DNA of 64,000 nt, taken from the NCBI RefSeq assembly GCF_035610345.1, contig NZ_CP141212.1:811976-875975 (forward strand). The letters run 5' to 3'. This document shows positions 53,475 through 62,416 of the stretch, piece after piece (the stretch's first letter is position 1; each line of letters begins with the position of its first letter). The position numbers were made by a program, and so were the translations under genes. This stretch comes from Sinorhizobium meliloti. Its GTDB lineage: Bacteria; Pseudomonadota; Alphaproteobacteria; Rhizobiales; Rhizobiaceae. The notes beneath the pieces are model-generated. The model was not told where the DNA came from. It made no database searches and worked only from the letters and a program-made list of their open reading frames with translations.

Positions 53475-53732
53475 TCTCTGAGATTGCCGACTTAGAGTTA
53501 AGAGGTCGTAAATCTCAGCCCCGGCCTCAATCTGCGCGAGGCGGACGCTTCTGTACACCGACCTCAAGAGGCAAAGTCGACGGCCCGATTCCGCCCAGGA
53601 TTGTATCGACGGCGAGATTTTTCCTTTGCTGCATCCGCGCGCGATGGTTGCTTCCGGCGACTTCTGCCCTAGTCTTGGTATGTCGCCCTTGCAAGGGCCG
53701 GTTGTACATGAAATCGAAGGCAGGAGGAAATG

Positions 53733-54152
53733 ATGTCACTGAAATGGCTTTCGGGCGCGCTTGCAGCGATGACGCTGGCGGCATCGGCGGTGCCGTCTCA
53801 GGCTTTCACGCCTCTGCCCCCGCGGGTTGCCGTCGAGAGCGCCGTCACGGACGTTCAGTACGCGCCGCGGCGCGGTTATTATCGGTATGGCGACTTCTAT
53901 TACTATAACGGCTATCGTGGGTACCGCTATCAGCGGCCCGGCTATCGCTATTACCGCGGTTGGTGGTACCCGGGGGCTGCCTTCCGACCCGGCATCGTGA
54001 TCGAGCGCCGTCCCGCCGTTCGCCCGCCGGTGCGCTACGGCAGCCGGCATATCCAATGGTGCTATGATCGCTATCGCTCCTACAGGGCTTACGACAACAG
54101 CTATCAGCCCTATAACGGCCCGCGCCGGCAGTGCTATTCTCCCTATAGCTGA
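53733..54152 (+). CDS. BA14K family secreted protein
   Basis: 139 residues; two adjacent ATG codons (53730, 53733) follow AGGAGG, and the second has better spacing. A signal peptide ([20 protein letters not shown]) is followed by a Tyr/Gly/Arg-rich low-complexity region ([17 protein letters not shown]) and the family end [20 protein letters not shown] then [12 protein letters not shown]14K is an immunoreactive, lectin-like Brucella protein. It is convergent with the CorA-like gene. Confidence 0.88.
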   Translation: MSLKWLSGALAAMTLAASAVPSQAFTPLPPRVAVESAVTDVQYAPRRGYYRYGDFYYYNGYRGYRYQRPGYRYYRGWWYPGAAFRPGIVIERRPAVRPPVRYGSRHIQWCYDRYRSYRAYDNSYQPYNGPRRQCYSPYS

Positions 54153-54166
54153 TCGGTCCGCTTCGC

Positions 54167-55156
54167 TCAAATAATGCCGATGCGCTTGAGCACGAGCCAG
54201 GCAACGCCCATCGACGAGGCAATGAACATTCCCGCAAAAACGGTGCCGCTGCCCTCGGAGAAGGGTAGCGCCCCCGTGTTCATGCCGAAAAAGCCGGTCA
54301 CCAGCGTCGGCGGCAGAAGGAAGGCTGTCATCAGCGAGAGGATATAGAGATGGCGGTTCGTTTCCGAGGAAATCTTGCTGTCGATTTCCTCGTGCAGCAG
54401 CCGTGCGCGTTCCTGAAGAGCGAACACATCGCGGTCGACGGATTCCAGCCGATCGGAGAGCCTCTCGGTCACGTCGATGAAGCCCGGCGGCACCTCATCC
54501 TCTTCCAGTGCCCCGGCCCGGCGCAGCAGGGCGAGCACGGTCCTTAAGTGCCGGTGCAGCCGCACGACGGTCCGTCGCAAGGGCGCCAGCCCCGGCTGTT
54601 TCCTGTGTCCCGCCTCGCCATAGACATGGTCCTCGATGATGTTCAATTCCTCCGTCAATTCGAACACCAGCGTGATCAGGGTGCGCTGGAACTCGACGAC
54701 GAGCATTTCGAAGAGATCGATCGGGCGGCTGCATTTGGAGCTCTTTTCCACGGCCGCCTTCACCCGGTCGATGCTCCTTAGCGGATGCAGGCGCGTGGTG
54801 ATGATCATCCGGTCGCTGACGGCGAAATGAAGCCAGCCGATCGTCTGCGTCACCGCGTCGAATGTCCGCTCGAAATCGACCAGCGTGCCGTGCACGACGT
54901 CATCCGCGACCGTGATCGCCGCCTGCGTGTCGTGGCTCGTAAGGGTCGCGATTGCCTCCTGCGGAAGATTGCCGATGCGCTCGATCAGCGCCGGTGTGCG
55001 CGCGTCGCTGAGCGCGAGGTGCAACCAGACCCAATCTTCGCCTGCCTTAAGGCTTTCAACGGGCGAATCGGCAGCTATGCGCTGACACCGGCTTTCGCCC
55101 GGTGCGAACCGGTAGGCCCAGACGAGGCCCGGTATTTCGGGTGAAATCAGGTTCAT
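54167..55156 (-). CDS. CorA/ZntB-like divalent cation transporter
   Basis: 329 residues. A long cytoplasmic N-terminal domain with VWAYRF at the start, then two C-terminal helices (LYILSLMTAFLLPPTLVTGFF and FAGMFIASSMGVAWLVL) flank the GMNTG motif, as in ZntB/CorA proteins. It is closer to ZntB by the GMNTGALPF loop. The transported ion is unknown. It is a second CorA superfamily member, with little resemblance to the one at 6745 beyond the pore. Confidence 0.9.
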   Translation of the reverse strand: MNLISPEIPGLVWAYRFAPGESRCQRIAADSPVESLKAGEDWVWLHLALSDARTPALIERIGNLPQEAIATLTSHDTQAAITVADDVVHGTLVDFERTFDAVTQTIGWLHFAVSDRMIITTRLHPLRSIDRVKAAVEKSSKCSRPIDLFEMLVVEFQRTLITLVFELTEELNIIEDHVYGEAGHRKQPGLAPLRRTVVRLHRHLRTVLALLRRAGALEEDEVPPGFIDVTERLSDRLESVDRDVFALQERARLLHEEIDSKISSETNRHLYILSLMTAFLLPPTLVTGFFGMNTGALPFSEGSGTVFAGMFIASSMGVAWLVLKRIGII

Positions 55157-55348
55157 CGGAGTGCCTCGGCCCGGAGCGGTCGAGTCGGCTTCTATTCGCG
55201 GCCCATGACAGTTTTGTTACAGTTTCCCTGGCCGTAACCGCCAGCCGCCCGTGGCGAGTTGACGTTGACGTTCACGTAAAAATGATTAGTCTGCTGCGCA
55301 TCTAAAAGGCGCCGGCTGCGGACGGCGGCGGATGCAGGGAGGAGCACC

Positions 55349-57130
55349 ATGTACAAGGCACCGGTCGACGAGATCGCATTCACCCTGAAACACGTCGCCG
55401 GCCTGTCCGAGGTGCTCGACGCCGGGACGTTCGGCGAACTCGGCGAGGACCTTGTGGACGCGATCCTCGGCGAGGCCGGGCGCTTCGCCTCGGAAGAGGT
55501 GGCGCCGCTCGGCGAGGTGGGCGACCGGCAGGGATCGCGGCTCGTCGATGGCGCCGTCAAGACGCCGGAGGGCTGGCGGGAGCTCTACCGCAACTGGATC
55601 GCCGGCGGCTGGAACGGCCTGACGGCTCCGGAAGCTTTCGGCGGGCAGAACCTGCCGCACATGTTGCACGTCGCCGCCATGGAAATGTGGAACAGCGGTT
55701 CGATGGCCTTCGCCCTTGCGCCGACGCTTACCATGGGCGCCATCGAAGCGCTCGAGAAGCACGGCACCGACGCTCTGAAGGCGACCTTCCTGCCGAAGAT
55801 GGTCTCGGGCGAATGGATGGGGACCATGAACCTGACCGAGCCGCATGCCGGCTCGGACCTCGGCGTGCTGAAGACCCGCGCCGAGCGCCGCGACGACGGC
55901 ACCTATCGCATCCTGGGGCAGAAGATCTTCATCACCTGGGGCGAGCACGATTTCACCAACAATATCGTCCATCTGGTACTCGCGCGGCTGCCCGATGCGC
56001 CGTCCGGAACGAAGGGCATTTCGCTGTTTCTCGTGCCGAAGTTCCTCGTCAACGAGGACGGTTCGCTTGGCGAGCGCAACGACGTTTTCTGCCACTCGCT
56101 GGAGCACAAACTCGGTATCCACGGATCGCCGACCTGCACCATGATCTACGGGGACGGGAAATTCGGCCGCGAGAAGGGGGCGATCGGCTATCTGATCGGT
56201 GAGGAAAACCGCGGTCTCGCCTGCATGTTCACGATGATGAACAATGCGCGGCTCGCGGTCGGGATGCAGGGCGTCGCCATCGCGGAGGCCGCCACCCAGA
56301 AGGCGATCGCCTACGCCAAGGAGCGCACGCAGGGCCGCGCGCCGGGGTGGAGCGGCGATGGCATGAGCCCGATCATCGAGCATCCGGATATCGCCCGCAC
56401 GCTGCTGACGATGAAAGCGCTGACGCAGGGATCGCGCGCCATCGCCTATGCCTGCGCCCACGCCGTCGACATGGCGCATGCCGCGCAAGGGGAGGGAGCC
56501 CGCCACTGGCAGGAGCGTTCGAGCCTGCTGACGCCGATCGCCAAGTCCTTCGCCACCGACGCCGGCGTCGACGTCGCCTCGATGGGCATTCAGGTCCATG
56601 GCGGCATGGGCTTCATCGAGGAGACCGGGGCCGCGCGCTATCTGCGCGACGCCCGAATCGCGCCGATCTACGAAGGCACCAACGGCATTCAGGCGATCGA
56701 CCTCGTCACCCGCAAGCTGACGCTCTCCGATGGCGCACAGGTGCGCGGCTTCATCGCCGAACTCCGAGAGGTCGCCGCTGCCGCTGCCGCGTCGAACGGG
56801 GAAGGTTTCGGCGAGACGACCGCACGGCTCGATGCGGCAATTGCGGATCTCGAAGGGGCGACCGACTGGCTGCTTTCGAGGCTTCGCGACGGAAAGCTCG
56901 CCGAGGCGCTCGCCGGTGCGACTGCCTATCAGCGCCTGTTCGGCCTCGTGCTGACCGGAGTCTATCTCGCCAAAGGCGGTCTTGCCGAAGCCGGTGACGG
57001 GAGGCAGGATCGGCGCGTTGCGCTTTGCCGCTTCGCAGCGGAAAATCTGCTCTCGGAGACGAGCGCGCTCAAGGACCGTGTCGTCAACGGGGCGGAAAGT
57101 CTCGCCGCAGCCCGTTCCATACTCGACTGA
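55349..57130 (+). CDS. Acyl-CoA dehydrogenase, DmdC-like long form
   Basis: 593 residues, start ATG 55349 after GGGAGGAGC. Acyl-CoA dehydrogenase blocks are MNLTEPHAGSDLGVLKTRA, GQKIFITWGEHD, VHGGMGFIEETGAARYLRDA and the catalytic Glu in IAPIYEGTNGIQA. The length and C-terminal extension match the DmdC group, which oxidises 3-methylmercaptopropionyl-CoA or related medium acyl-CoAs. Substrate is inferred. The crotonase gene follows 9 bases later. Confidence 0.91.
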   Translation: MYKAPVDEIAFTLKHVAGLSEVLDAGTFGELGEDLVDAILGEAGRFASEEVAPLGEVGDRQGSRLVDGAVKTPEGWRELYRNWIAGGWNGLTAPEAFGGQNLPHMLHVAAMEMWNSGSMAFALAPTLTMGAIEALEKHGTDALKATFLPKMVSGEWMGTMNLTEPHAGSDLGVLKTRAERRDDGTYRILGQKIFITWGEHDFTNNIVHLVLARLPDAPSGTKGISLFLVPKFLVNEDGSLGERNDVFCHSLEHKLGIHGSPTCTMIYGDGKFGREKGAIGYLIGEENRGLACMFTMMNNARLAVGMQGVAIAEAATQKAIAYAKERTQGRAPGWSGDGMSPIIEHPDIARTLLTMKALTQGSRAIAYACAHAVDMAHAAQGEGARHWQERSSLLTPIAKSFATDAGVDVASMGIQVHGGMGFIEETGAARYLRDARIAPIYEGTNGIQAIDLVTRKLTLSDGAQVRGFIAELREVAAAAAASNGEGFGETTARLDAAIADLEGATDWLLSRLRDGKLAEALAGATAYQRLFGLVLTGVYLAKGGLAEAGDGRQDRRVALCRFAAENLLSETSALKDRVVNGAESLAAARSILD

Positions 57131-57139
57131 GGGAAACCC

Positions 57140-57892
57140 ATGACCGACCACGTGCTCGTCGAACGGCCGGAAGCCTATCCCGGCGTTCAGCTTATCCGGT
57201 TCAATCGGCCGGAGAAGAAGAACGCCATCACGCGCCAGATGTACGCCAGGATGACGGAGGCGCTGACCGCCGCCGGAACGGATCCCGCCATCCGCGCGAT
57301 GGCATTCCTCGGAACGGAAGGGTGCTTCTCGGCCGGCAACGACATGGCCGACTTCCTCGCCTTCGCCATGGGGGGCAGCATGGGGGACGAGGTTTTGGAC
57401 TTCCTGCGGGCGCTTGCCGGCGCGACGAAACCGATCGTTTCCGGCGTAGACGGACTGGCCATCGGCATCGGCACGACGATCCACCTTCATTGCGACCTGA
57501 CGGTCGCCTCGGCCCGCTCGGTGTTCAAGACGCCGTTCGTCGATCTGGCGCTCGTTCCGGAAGCGGCCTCGAGCCTGAGCGCTCCGCGCATCATGGGCCA
57601 TCAGCGCGCCTTTGCCCTGCTTGCTGCCGGCGAGCCGCTCGACGCGGCCGGTGCGCGCGAGGCGGGGCTTATCTGGAAGATCGTGGAAGAGACCGCCGTC
57701 GAGGAGGAAACGCTATCAGCTGCAGCGCGCCTGGCAAAAAAACCGCCGGAAGCGCTGCGCATCGCCCGCGACCTCATTCGCGGCGATCGCAGCGATGTGC
57801 TTGCCCGGATCGAGGAGGAGGCGAAGCATTTTGCCGCGCAATTGAAAAGCGCCGAGGCGCGCGCCGCGTTCGAGGCCTTCATGCGCCGGTAG
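57140..57892 (+). CDS. Crotonase-family enoyl-CoA hydratase/isomerase
   Basis: 250 residues. Crotonase fold with RPEKKNAITRQMY near the N-terminus, the oxyanion loop CFSAGNDMADF, VDGLAIGIGTT and LVPEAASSLSAPR. The Glu of VPEA is the second catalytic Glu of the family, but the first Glu position (TPFVDLAL) is not Glu. This suggests an isomerase-type (PaaG/ECI-like) rather than a classical hydratase. It is co-directional with, and 9 bases after, the acyl-CoA dehydrogenase. Confidence 0.88.
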   Translation: MTDHVLVERPEAYPGVQLIRFNRPEKKNAITRQMYARMTEALTAAGTDPAIRAMAFLGTEGCFSAGNDMADFLAFAMGGSMGDEVLDFLRALAGATKPIVSGVDGLAIGIGTTIHLHCDLTVASARSVFKTPFVDLALVPEAASSLSAPRIMGHQRAFALLAAGEPLDAAGAREAGLIWKIVEETAVEEETLSAAARLAKKPPEALRIARDLIRGDRSDVLARIEEEAKHFAAQLKSAEARAAFEAFMRR

Positions 57893-58185
57893 GCGGCAAT
57901 TCGCCAGGTCGCTTCCAGCCATCGCGACTTTGCATGGATCAATTTTAATCGCTTCTTAAATAGCTCCCGCTAGCGTCCAGCCGCAGTAGGTCTCCCTCGG
58001 CGCCGCAGGAATTGTGCGGCACGCGAGACCCCGGCCGCATGAAGCATTGCCGGCTCCGCCTTTGCGGCATGTCCCATCGTTTTCCCGCCGTCCTTCAAGT
58101 CGCTCAGCGGCCGATCCGTCGCGCCCGGGAAGATCATCGCGAGCTCATCCCGGCGGCGTTGCCGCCTCTTTCAGGGAGCCCCACC

Positions 58186-60282
58186 TTGTCCAAACGATCG
58201 AATCTCATGACGCGCATTCTCGTTGCCGCGTCCTGCGTCGTCGTCGGCGCCTTTGCAGGCTTTTCCGTCTATATCGACAGCCTCCAGCGCGCCACGACCA
58301 CGAAAGCAGTGGAGGAGGATATCGCTTCCTCCGGAAATCAGGCGGCGCAGAGCGTCGCCAACTGGCTGAACGGCCGTGTGACGCTGACCGCGATGGCGGC
58401 GGACGCTGCCGGCCGGGTGGCTGACGAAGCGGCCATTCAGGGCGTCCTGAAGAACGACGTGCTGACCGGCGAATTCATCTCCACCTATGTCGGCGACGAG
58501 AGCGGCCGGTTCATGATCTGGCCGGATTCGAAGATGCCCGACGGCTACGATCCGCGCCAGCGCCCCTGGTATCAGCAGGCGGTGAAAGCCGATGCACGCG
58601 TCCTCACCGAACCCTATGTGGACGCGTCGAGCGGCGACCTGATCATCAGCGCCGCTGTGCCGGTGAAGCACGAAGGCAAGCTTTACGGTGTGACCGGCAG
58701 CGATTTCTCGCTGAAGGCCCTCGTTTCCATGGTCAACGGCATCGATGTCGGCGGCGAAGGCTTTGCGTTCCTTGCCAACAAGGATGGCCAGATACTGGTT
58801 CATCCGAATGCCAAGCTCGTGACGAAGACGCTCGCCGACGCCTTCCCGGCGGATACGCCGGCGATCGGCACCGGGATCATGCACACCGAACTCGACGGCA
58901 AGCCGATGCTCGTGAGCTTCGTGCCGGTGAAGGGGCTCCCGTCGGTCGAATGGTATGTCGGCTTCGCGCTCGATGCGGATGTCGCCTATTCGGCGATCAG
59001 CCAGTTCCGCGTCGCCGCGACGATCGCCACGATCCTGGCGGTCGGCGCCATGATCGCCTTCCTCGCGACGCTTCTGAGCCGCCTCGTCATCCGTCCGGTA
59101 ACCGACATGACCGGCGCCATGGAGAAGCTCGCAGCCGGCAGTCTCGACGTTACGATTCCGGGTGAGGAGCGGCGCGACCAGATCGGGTCGATGGCGGCGG
59201 CCGTCGCCGTTTTCCGCGCCAATGCGGTCGAACGGAAGCGCCTGGAAGACGAGGCCGATTCCAACCGGTCGCTTTCGGAGCGCGAGCGCCTCGAGCGCGA
59301 GGCGCAGAAGACCCGCGATGCAGCCGAGGTTCAGCATGCGGTCGATGCGCTGGCAACGGGTCTCGGACGGCTGGCCGACGGCGATCTCGCCTATCGGATC
59401 GGCAGTCCCTTTGCCGATCGCCTGGATCGCCTCCGCGAAGACTTCAACAACTCGGTCGCCAAGCTGCACGACGCGCTTTGCGCAGTCGGCGCGAATGCCC
59501 GCGCGATCGACGCGGGTGCGAGCGAAATCCGTTCGGCGGCCGACGACCTCGCACGCCGAACCGAACAGCAGGCGGCATCCGTCGAAGAAACGGCCGCTGC
59601 GCTCGAGGAGATCACCACGACCGTCCGCGATTCCGCCCACCGGGCCGAGGAAGTCGGTGCGCTGGTCGCCCGTACCCGTGCCGGTGCGGAGAAGTCCGGG
59701 GAAGTGGTGCAGAATGCGGTCGAGGCCATGCATGCCATCGAGAAATCATCAGGAGAAATCTCGAACATTATCGGCGTCATCGACGACATCGCTTTCCAGA
59801 CCAATCTCCTGGCGCTGAATGCCGGCGTCGAAGCGGCACGGGCAGGCGAGGCGGGCAAGGGTTTCGCGGTCGTCGCCCAGGAGGTGCGCGAGCTCGCTCA
59901 ACGCTCGGCCAATGCGGCCAAGGAAATCAAGGCGCTGATCACGACCTCCGGCGAGCAGGTGCATTCGGGCGTGACGCTGGTCGGCGATACCGGACGGGCG
60001 CTGCAGGCGATCGTCGCCGAGGTGCAGGAGATCAACAAGCACGTAAGCGCAATCGTGACCGCGACTCGCGAGCAGTCGACCGGTCTCCAGGAGATCAACA
60101 CGGCCGTCAACACGATGGACCAGGGCACGCAGCAGAACGCCGCGATGGTCGAGCAGCAGACGGCCGCCAGTCACGGTCTCGCATCCGAGGCAGCGGCGCT
60201 CAACGCGCTGCTCTCCCAGTTCATACTGGGCGAGACGCAAGCGGCCTCTTACCAGGCCGCGAGCCGCCGCCGCGCGGCCTGA
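58186..60282 (+). CDS. mcpU: Methyl-accepting chemotaxis protein McpU
   Basis: 698 residues from TTG 58186, which has GGGAG at good spacing; TTG 58159 (nine codons upstream) and ATG 58207 are alternatives, and the frame is open to 58012. A membrane helix (about 10-30) is followed by a dCache sensor ([20 protein letters not shown]), a second helix (about 275-298), HAMP and the signalling domain, with [21 protein letters not shown]. Asp146 and Asp173 coincide with D155 and D182 reported, as I recall, for proline binding in S. meliloti McpU, with a constant offset of nine. It senses amino acids and has no C-terminal CheR pentapeptide. The 293 bases before the start (57893-58185) hold no gene. 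Confidence 0.88.
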   Translation: MSKRSNLMTRILVAASCVVVGAFAGFSVYIDSLQRATTTKAVEEDIASSGNQAAQSVANWLNGRVTLTAMAADAAGRVADEAAIQGVLKNDVLTGEFISTYVGDESGRFMIWPDSKMPDGYDPRQRPWYQQAVKADARVLTEPYVDASSGDLIISAAVPVKHEGKLYGVTGSDFSLKALVSMVNGIDVGGEGFAFLANKDGQILVHPNAKLVTKTLADAFPADTPAIGTGIMHTELDGKPMLVSFVPVKGLPSVEWYVGFALDADVAYSAISQFRVAATIATILAVGAMIAFLATLLSRLVIRPVTDMTGAMEKLAAGSLDVTIPGEERRDQIGSMAAAVAVFRANAVERKRLEDEADSNRSLSERERLEREAQKTRDAAEVQHAVDALATGLGRLADGDLAYRIGSPFADRLDRLREDFNNSVAKLHDALCAVGANARAIDAGASEIRSAADDLARRTEQQAASVEETAAALEEITTTVRDSAHRAEEVGALVARTRAGAEKSGEVVQNAVEAMHAIEKSSGEISNIIGVIDDIAFQTNLLALNAGVEAARAGEAGKGFAVVAQEVRELAQRSANAAKEIKALITTSGEQVHSGVTLVGDTGRALQAIVAEVQEINKHVSAIVTATREQSTGLQEINTAVNTMDQGTQQNAAMVEQQTAASHGLASEAAALNALLSQFILGETQAASYQAASRRRAA

Positions 60283-60335
60283 CGCCAATCCCGGGGAACG
60301 TGCAGCGGTTTCCGTGGAACAGCTTGAACCAACAA

Positions 60336-60361
60336 GGCCCGGTTCGTTGCCGGGCCTTTTT
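60336..60361. terminator. Rho-independent terminator of mcpU
   Basis: GGCCCGG-TTCGTTG-CCGGGCC followed by TTTTT, 54 bases after the mcpU stop and directly at the stop of the convergent methyltransferase gene. The T-run suits the plus strand; the stem may also serve the minus strand. Confidence 0.92.
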
Positions 60362-61608
60362 CATTTTTCGAGCGTCGCTACCGTTTCCACATGCGCCGAC
60401 CAGAGGAACTGGTCGATCGGCGTCACCCCGGTAATGCGATAACCGGCTGCGGTCAGTATCGAAAGGTCCCTCGCCAGGCTCACCGGATTACAGGAGACGG
60501 CGGCGACCTTCTTCACGCCGGATCGGGCAAGCTCGTGGCATTGCGTTTCGGCGCCGGCGCGGGGCGGGTCGAAGACCACGGCGTCGAAGGCTTTCAATTC
60601 CTGCGCCATCATCGGCCGGCGGAAAAGATCGCGCTTCTCGGCGGTCACCGGCTTCAGCCCCTGGGTGTTGCGTGCGGCGAAATCCAGCGCCTTCACGGCC
60701 CTGTCGTCGCCTTCGACCGCGTGAACGCGTGCCGTTCGTGCAATCCTCAGCGCAAAAGTGCCGATGCCGGCGAAAAGATCGGCAACGCGCTTCGCCTTGC
60801 CGACGTGAGCCAGCACCAGCTTCGCCATCGCGTCTTCGGCAGGCCGTGTCGCCTGAGTGAAGGCGCCGGGCGGCGGCAAAACCGTCACACCGCCGAAATC
60901 GATCGCGGGCTTGATCGGCTCGACGACGATCTCGCCGTTCAAGCTGACGCGCGCGATGCCTCGCTCGCCAAGAACGGCATCGACGGTCGAGCGCCGCTGC
61001 GGGTCGCTGAGTTTCACCCCCTCGAAGGCGAGATCGAGGCCCGTATCGGTTTCGAGCACGGTGATACGGAACGGTTCGGCGCTCGACGCCATGGCCGCGG
61101 CGATCTTGCGGATGGTCGCCAGCCGCGAGACGATGCCCGGGCTGGTGATCGGACATTCGCCGATCGAAACGATATGATGGCTCTGCATCTGGTTATAGCC
61201 GAGCAGCAGTTCCTTTTCCGTCCGCCGGGCGGTGAAAACGGCACGGCGGCGATCGCCGGGCCGCGCGATGATCAGCGGGGCGACCTCCGGCGTCAGTCCC
61301 TTCGACCTCAAGGCGTCGATGACGAGATTGCGCTTGAAGGCGTGGTAGAGCGCGTCGGATGCGTGCTGCAGCGTGCAGCCGCCGCACGTCCCGTTGACAC
61401 CGTCCGGCCCGAAATGCCGGCATGGCGGCTCGACCCGCTCCGGGGAGGCCTCCTTCAGCGATATCAGCGTGCCGCTCGCCTTGTTGACCGCGAGCGAGAC
61501 GGTCTCGCCGGGGAGCGTGAACGGTGCAAAGACGAGACCGGCTTCCGTCCGAGCGACGCCGTCGCCTTGGGCGCCGAGACGATCGATGGTCACGATCCCG
61601 GTGCTCAT
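60361..61608 (-). CDS. 23S rRNA/tRNA uridine-5 methyltransferase (RumA/RlmD/TrmA family)
   Basis: 415 residues. N-terminal TRAM domain (MSTGIVTIDRLGAQGDGVAR). Fe-S ligands C63, C75 and C78 (CGGC) with a further Cys in GECP. SAM motif VADLFAGIGTFALRIA and the catalytic Cys in VSCNPVSLARDL. It makes m5U in rRNA or tRNA; the exact target is not decidable. ATG 61608 overlaps the tlyA stop (ATGA), so they are translationally coupled. Confidence 0.93.
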   Translation of the reverse strand: MSTGIVTIDRLGAQGDGVARTEAGLVFAPFTLPGETVSLAVNKASGTLISLKEASPERVEPPCRHFGPDGVNGTCGGCTLQHASDALYHAFKRNLVIDALRSKGLTPEVAPLIIARPGDRRRAVFTARRTEKELLLGYNQMQSHHIVSIGECPITSPGIVSRLATIRKIAAAMASSAEPFRITVLETDTGLDLAFEGVKLSDPQRRSTVDAVLGERGIARVSLNGEIVVEPIKPAIDFGGVTVLPPPGAFTQATRPAEDAMAKLVLAHVGKAKRVADLFAGIGTFALRIARTARVHAVEGDDRAVKALDFAARNTQGLKPVTAEKRDLFRRPMMAQELKAFDAVVFDPPRAGAETQCHELARSGVKKVAAVSCNPVSLARDLSILTAAGYRITGVTPIDQFLWSAHVETVATLEK

Positions 61609-62360
61609 GGCTTGCGCCCCGCCAGAAGAAATTCGCTGTTGCCGTCACCGCCGGCAATGGGCGAGGGGATCAGGCCGAGGCTTCGCCAGCCCATGTCTTC
61701 GACAAGCCACCGCTCGAGTTCGGCTGCCACCGCCGGAGCGCTCTCCGGATCCTTCAGCAGCCCGGCCTTGCTGATCGCATCGCGGCCGGCCTCGAACTGC
61801 GGCTTGACGAGCAGGATGCAGCAGGCGCCCGGTTCCGCCAGGCCGAGGGCCGGCGGCAGCGCCAGCTTCAGCGAGATGAAGGAGACATCCGAGACGATGA
61901 AATTGATGGCGCGTTCACCGACGTCGCCGCGGGTCATGGACCGGGCATTCAGGCCTTCGATGTTCGTCACGCGCGGGTCTTCGGCGACGCGCGGATGTAT
62001 CTGACCGTGGCCGACATCGACGGCGACCACATGCGCGGCGCCGCGCTTCAGCAGCACCTCGGTAAAGCCGCCGGTCGAGGCCCCGACGTCGAGACAGGTC
62101 TGCTCCGATGGATCGAGGCCGAAGTGATCGAGCGCCGCGACGAGTTTCAGTGCCGCACGCGAAACATAATCCTGCGCCGGATCGTCAATGGTGAGCGTAA
62201 CGCTTTGCGCGAAGGTCGAGGCCGGCTTGGTCACGGTGCGGCCGTCGACCTTCACGGTTCCCCGCTGGATCGCGTCGCGTGCGCGTGCGCGGCTGGCCAC
62301 CAAGCCCCTGTTCAGGAGCAATTGATCGAGGCGGATCGTCATCTGTGTATCTTGGGACAT
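61605..62360 (-). CDS. tlyA: TlyA family rRNA (cytidine-2'-O)-methyltransferase/hemolysin-like
   Basis: 251 residues. N-terminal S4 RNA-binding domain (MTIRLDQLLLNRGLVASRA) and FtsJ-like methyltransferase (LDVGASTGGFTEVLLKRGA, VSDVSFISL, LVKPQFEAGRD). The TlyA family methylates 16S and 23S rRNA; hemolysin is the historical name. It lies 57 bases downstream of dxs on the same strand. Confidence 0.93.
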   Translation of the reverse strand: MSQDTQMTIRLDQLLLNRGLVASRARARDAIQRGTVKVDGRTVTKPASTFAQSVTLTIDDPAQDYVSRAALKLVAALDHFGLDPSEQTCLDVGASTGGFTEVLLKRGAAHVVAVDVGHGQIHPRVAEDPRVTNIEGLNARSMTRGDVGERAINFIVSDVSFISLKLALPPALGLAEPGACCILLVKPQFEAGRDAISKAGLLKDPESAPAVAAELERWLVEDMGWRSLGLIPSPIAGGDGNSEFLLAGRKP

Positions 62361-62416
62361 GGGCCGTCATCGCGCGTCCCGCCGCGCAATGCAAGCGAAC
62401 TCTTGGACGGCTCGGC

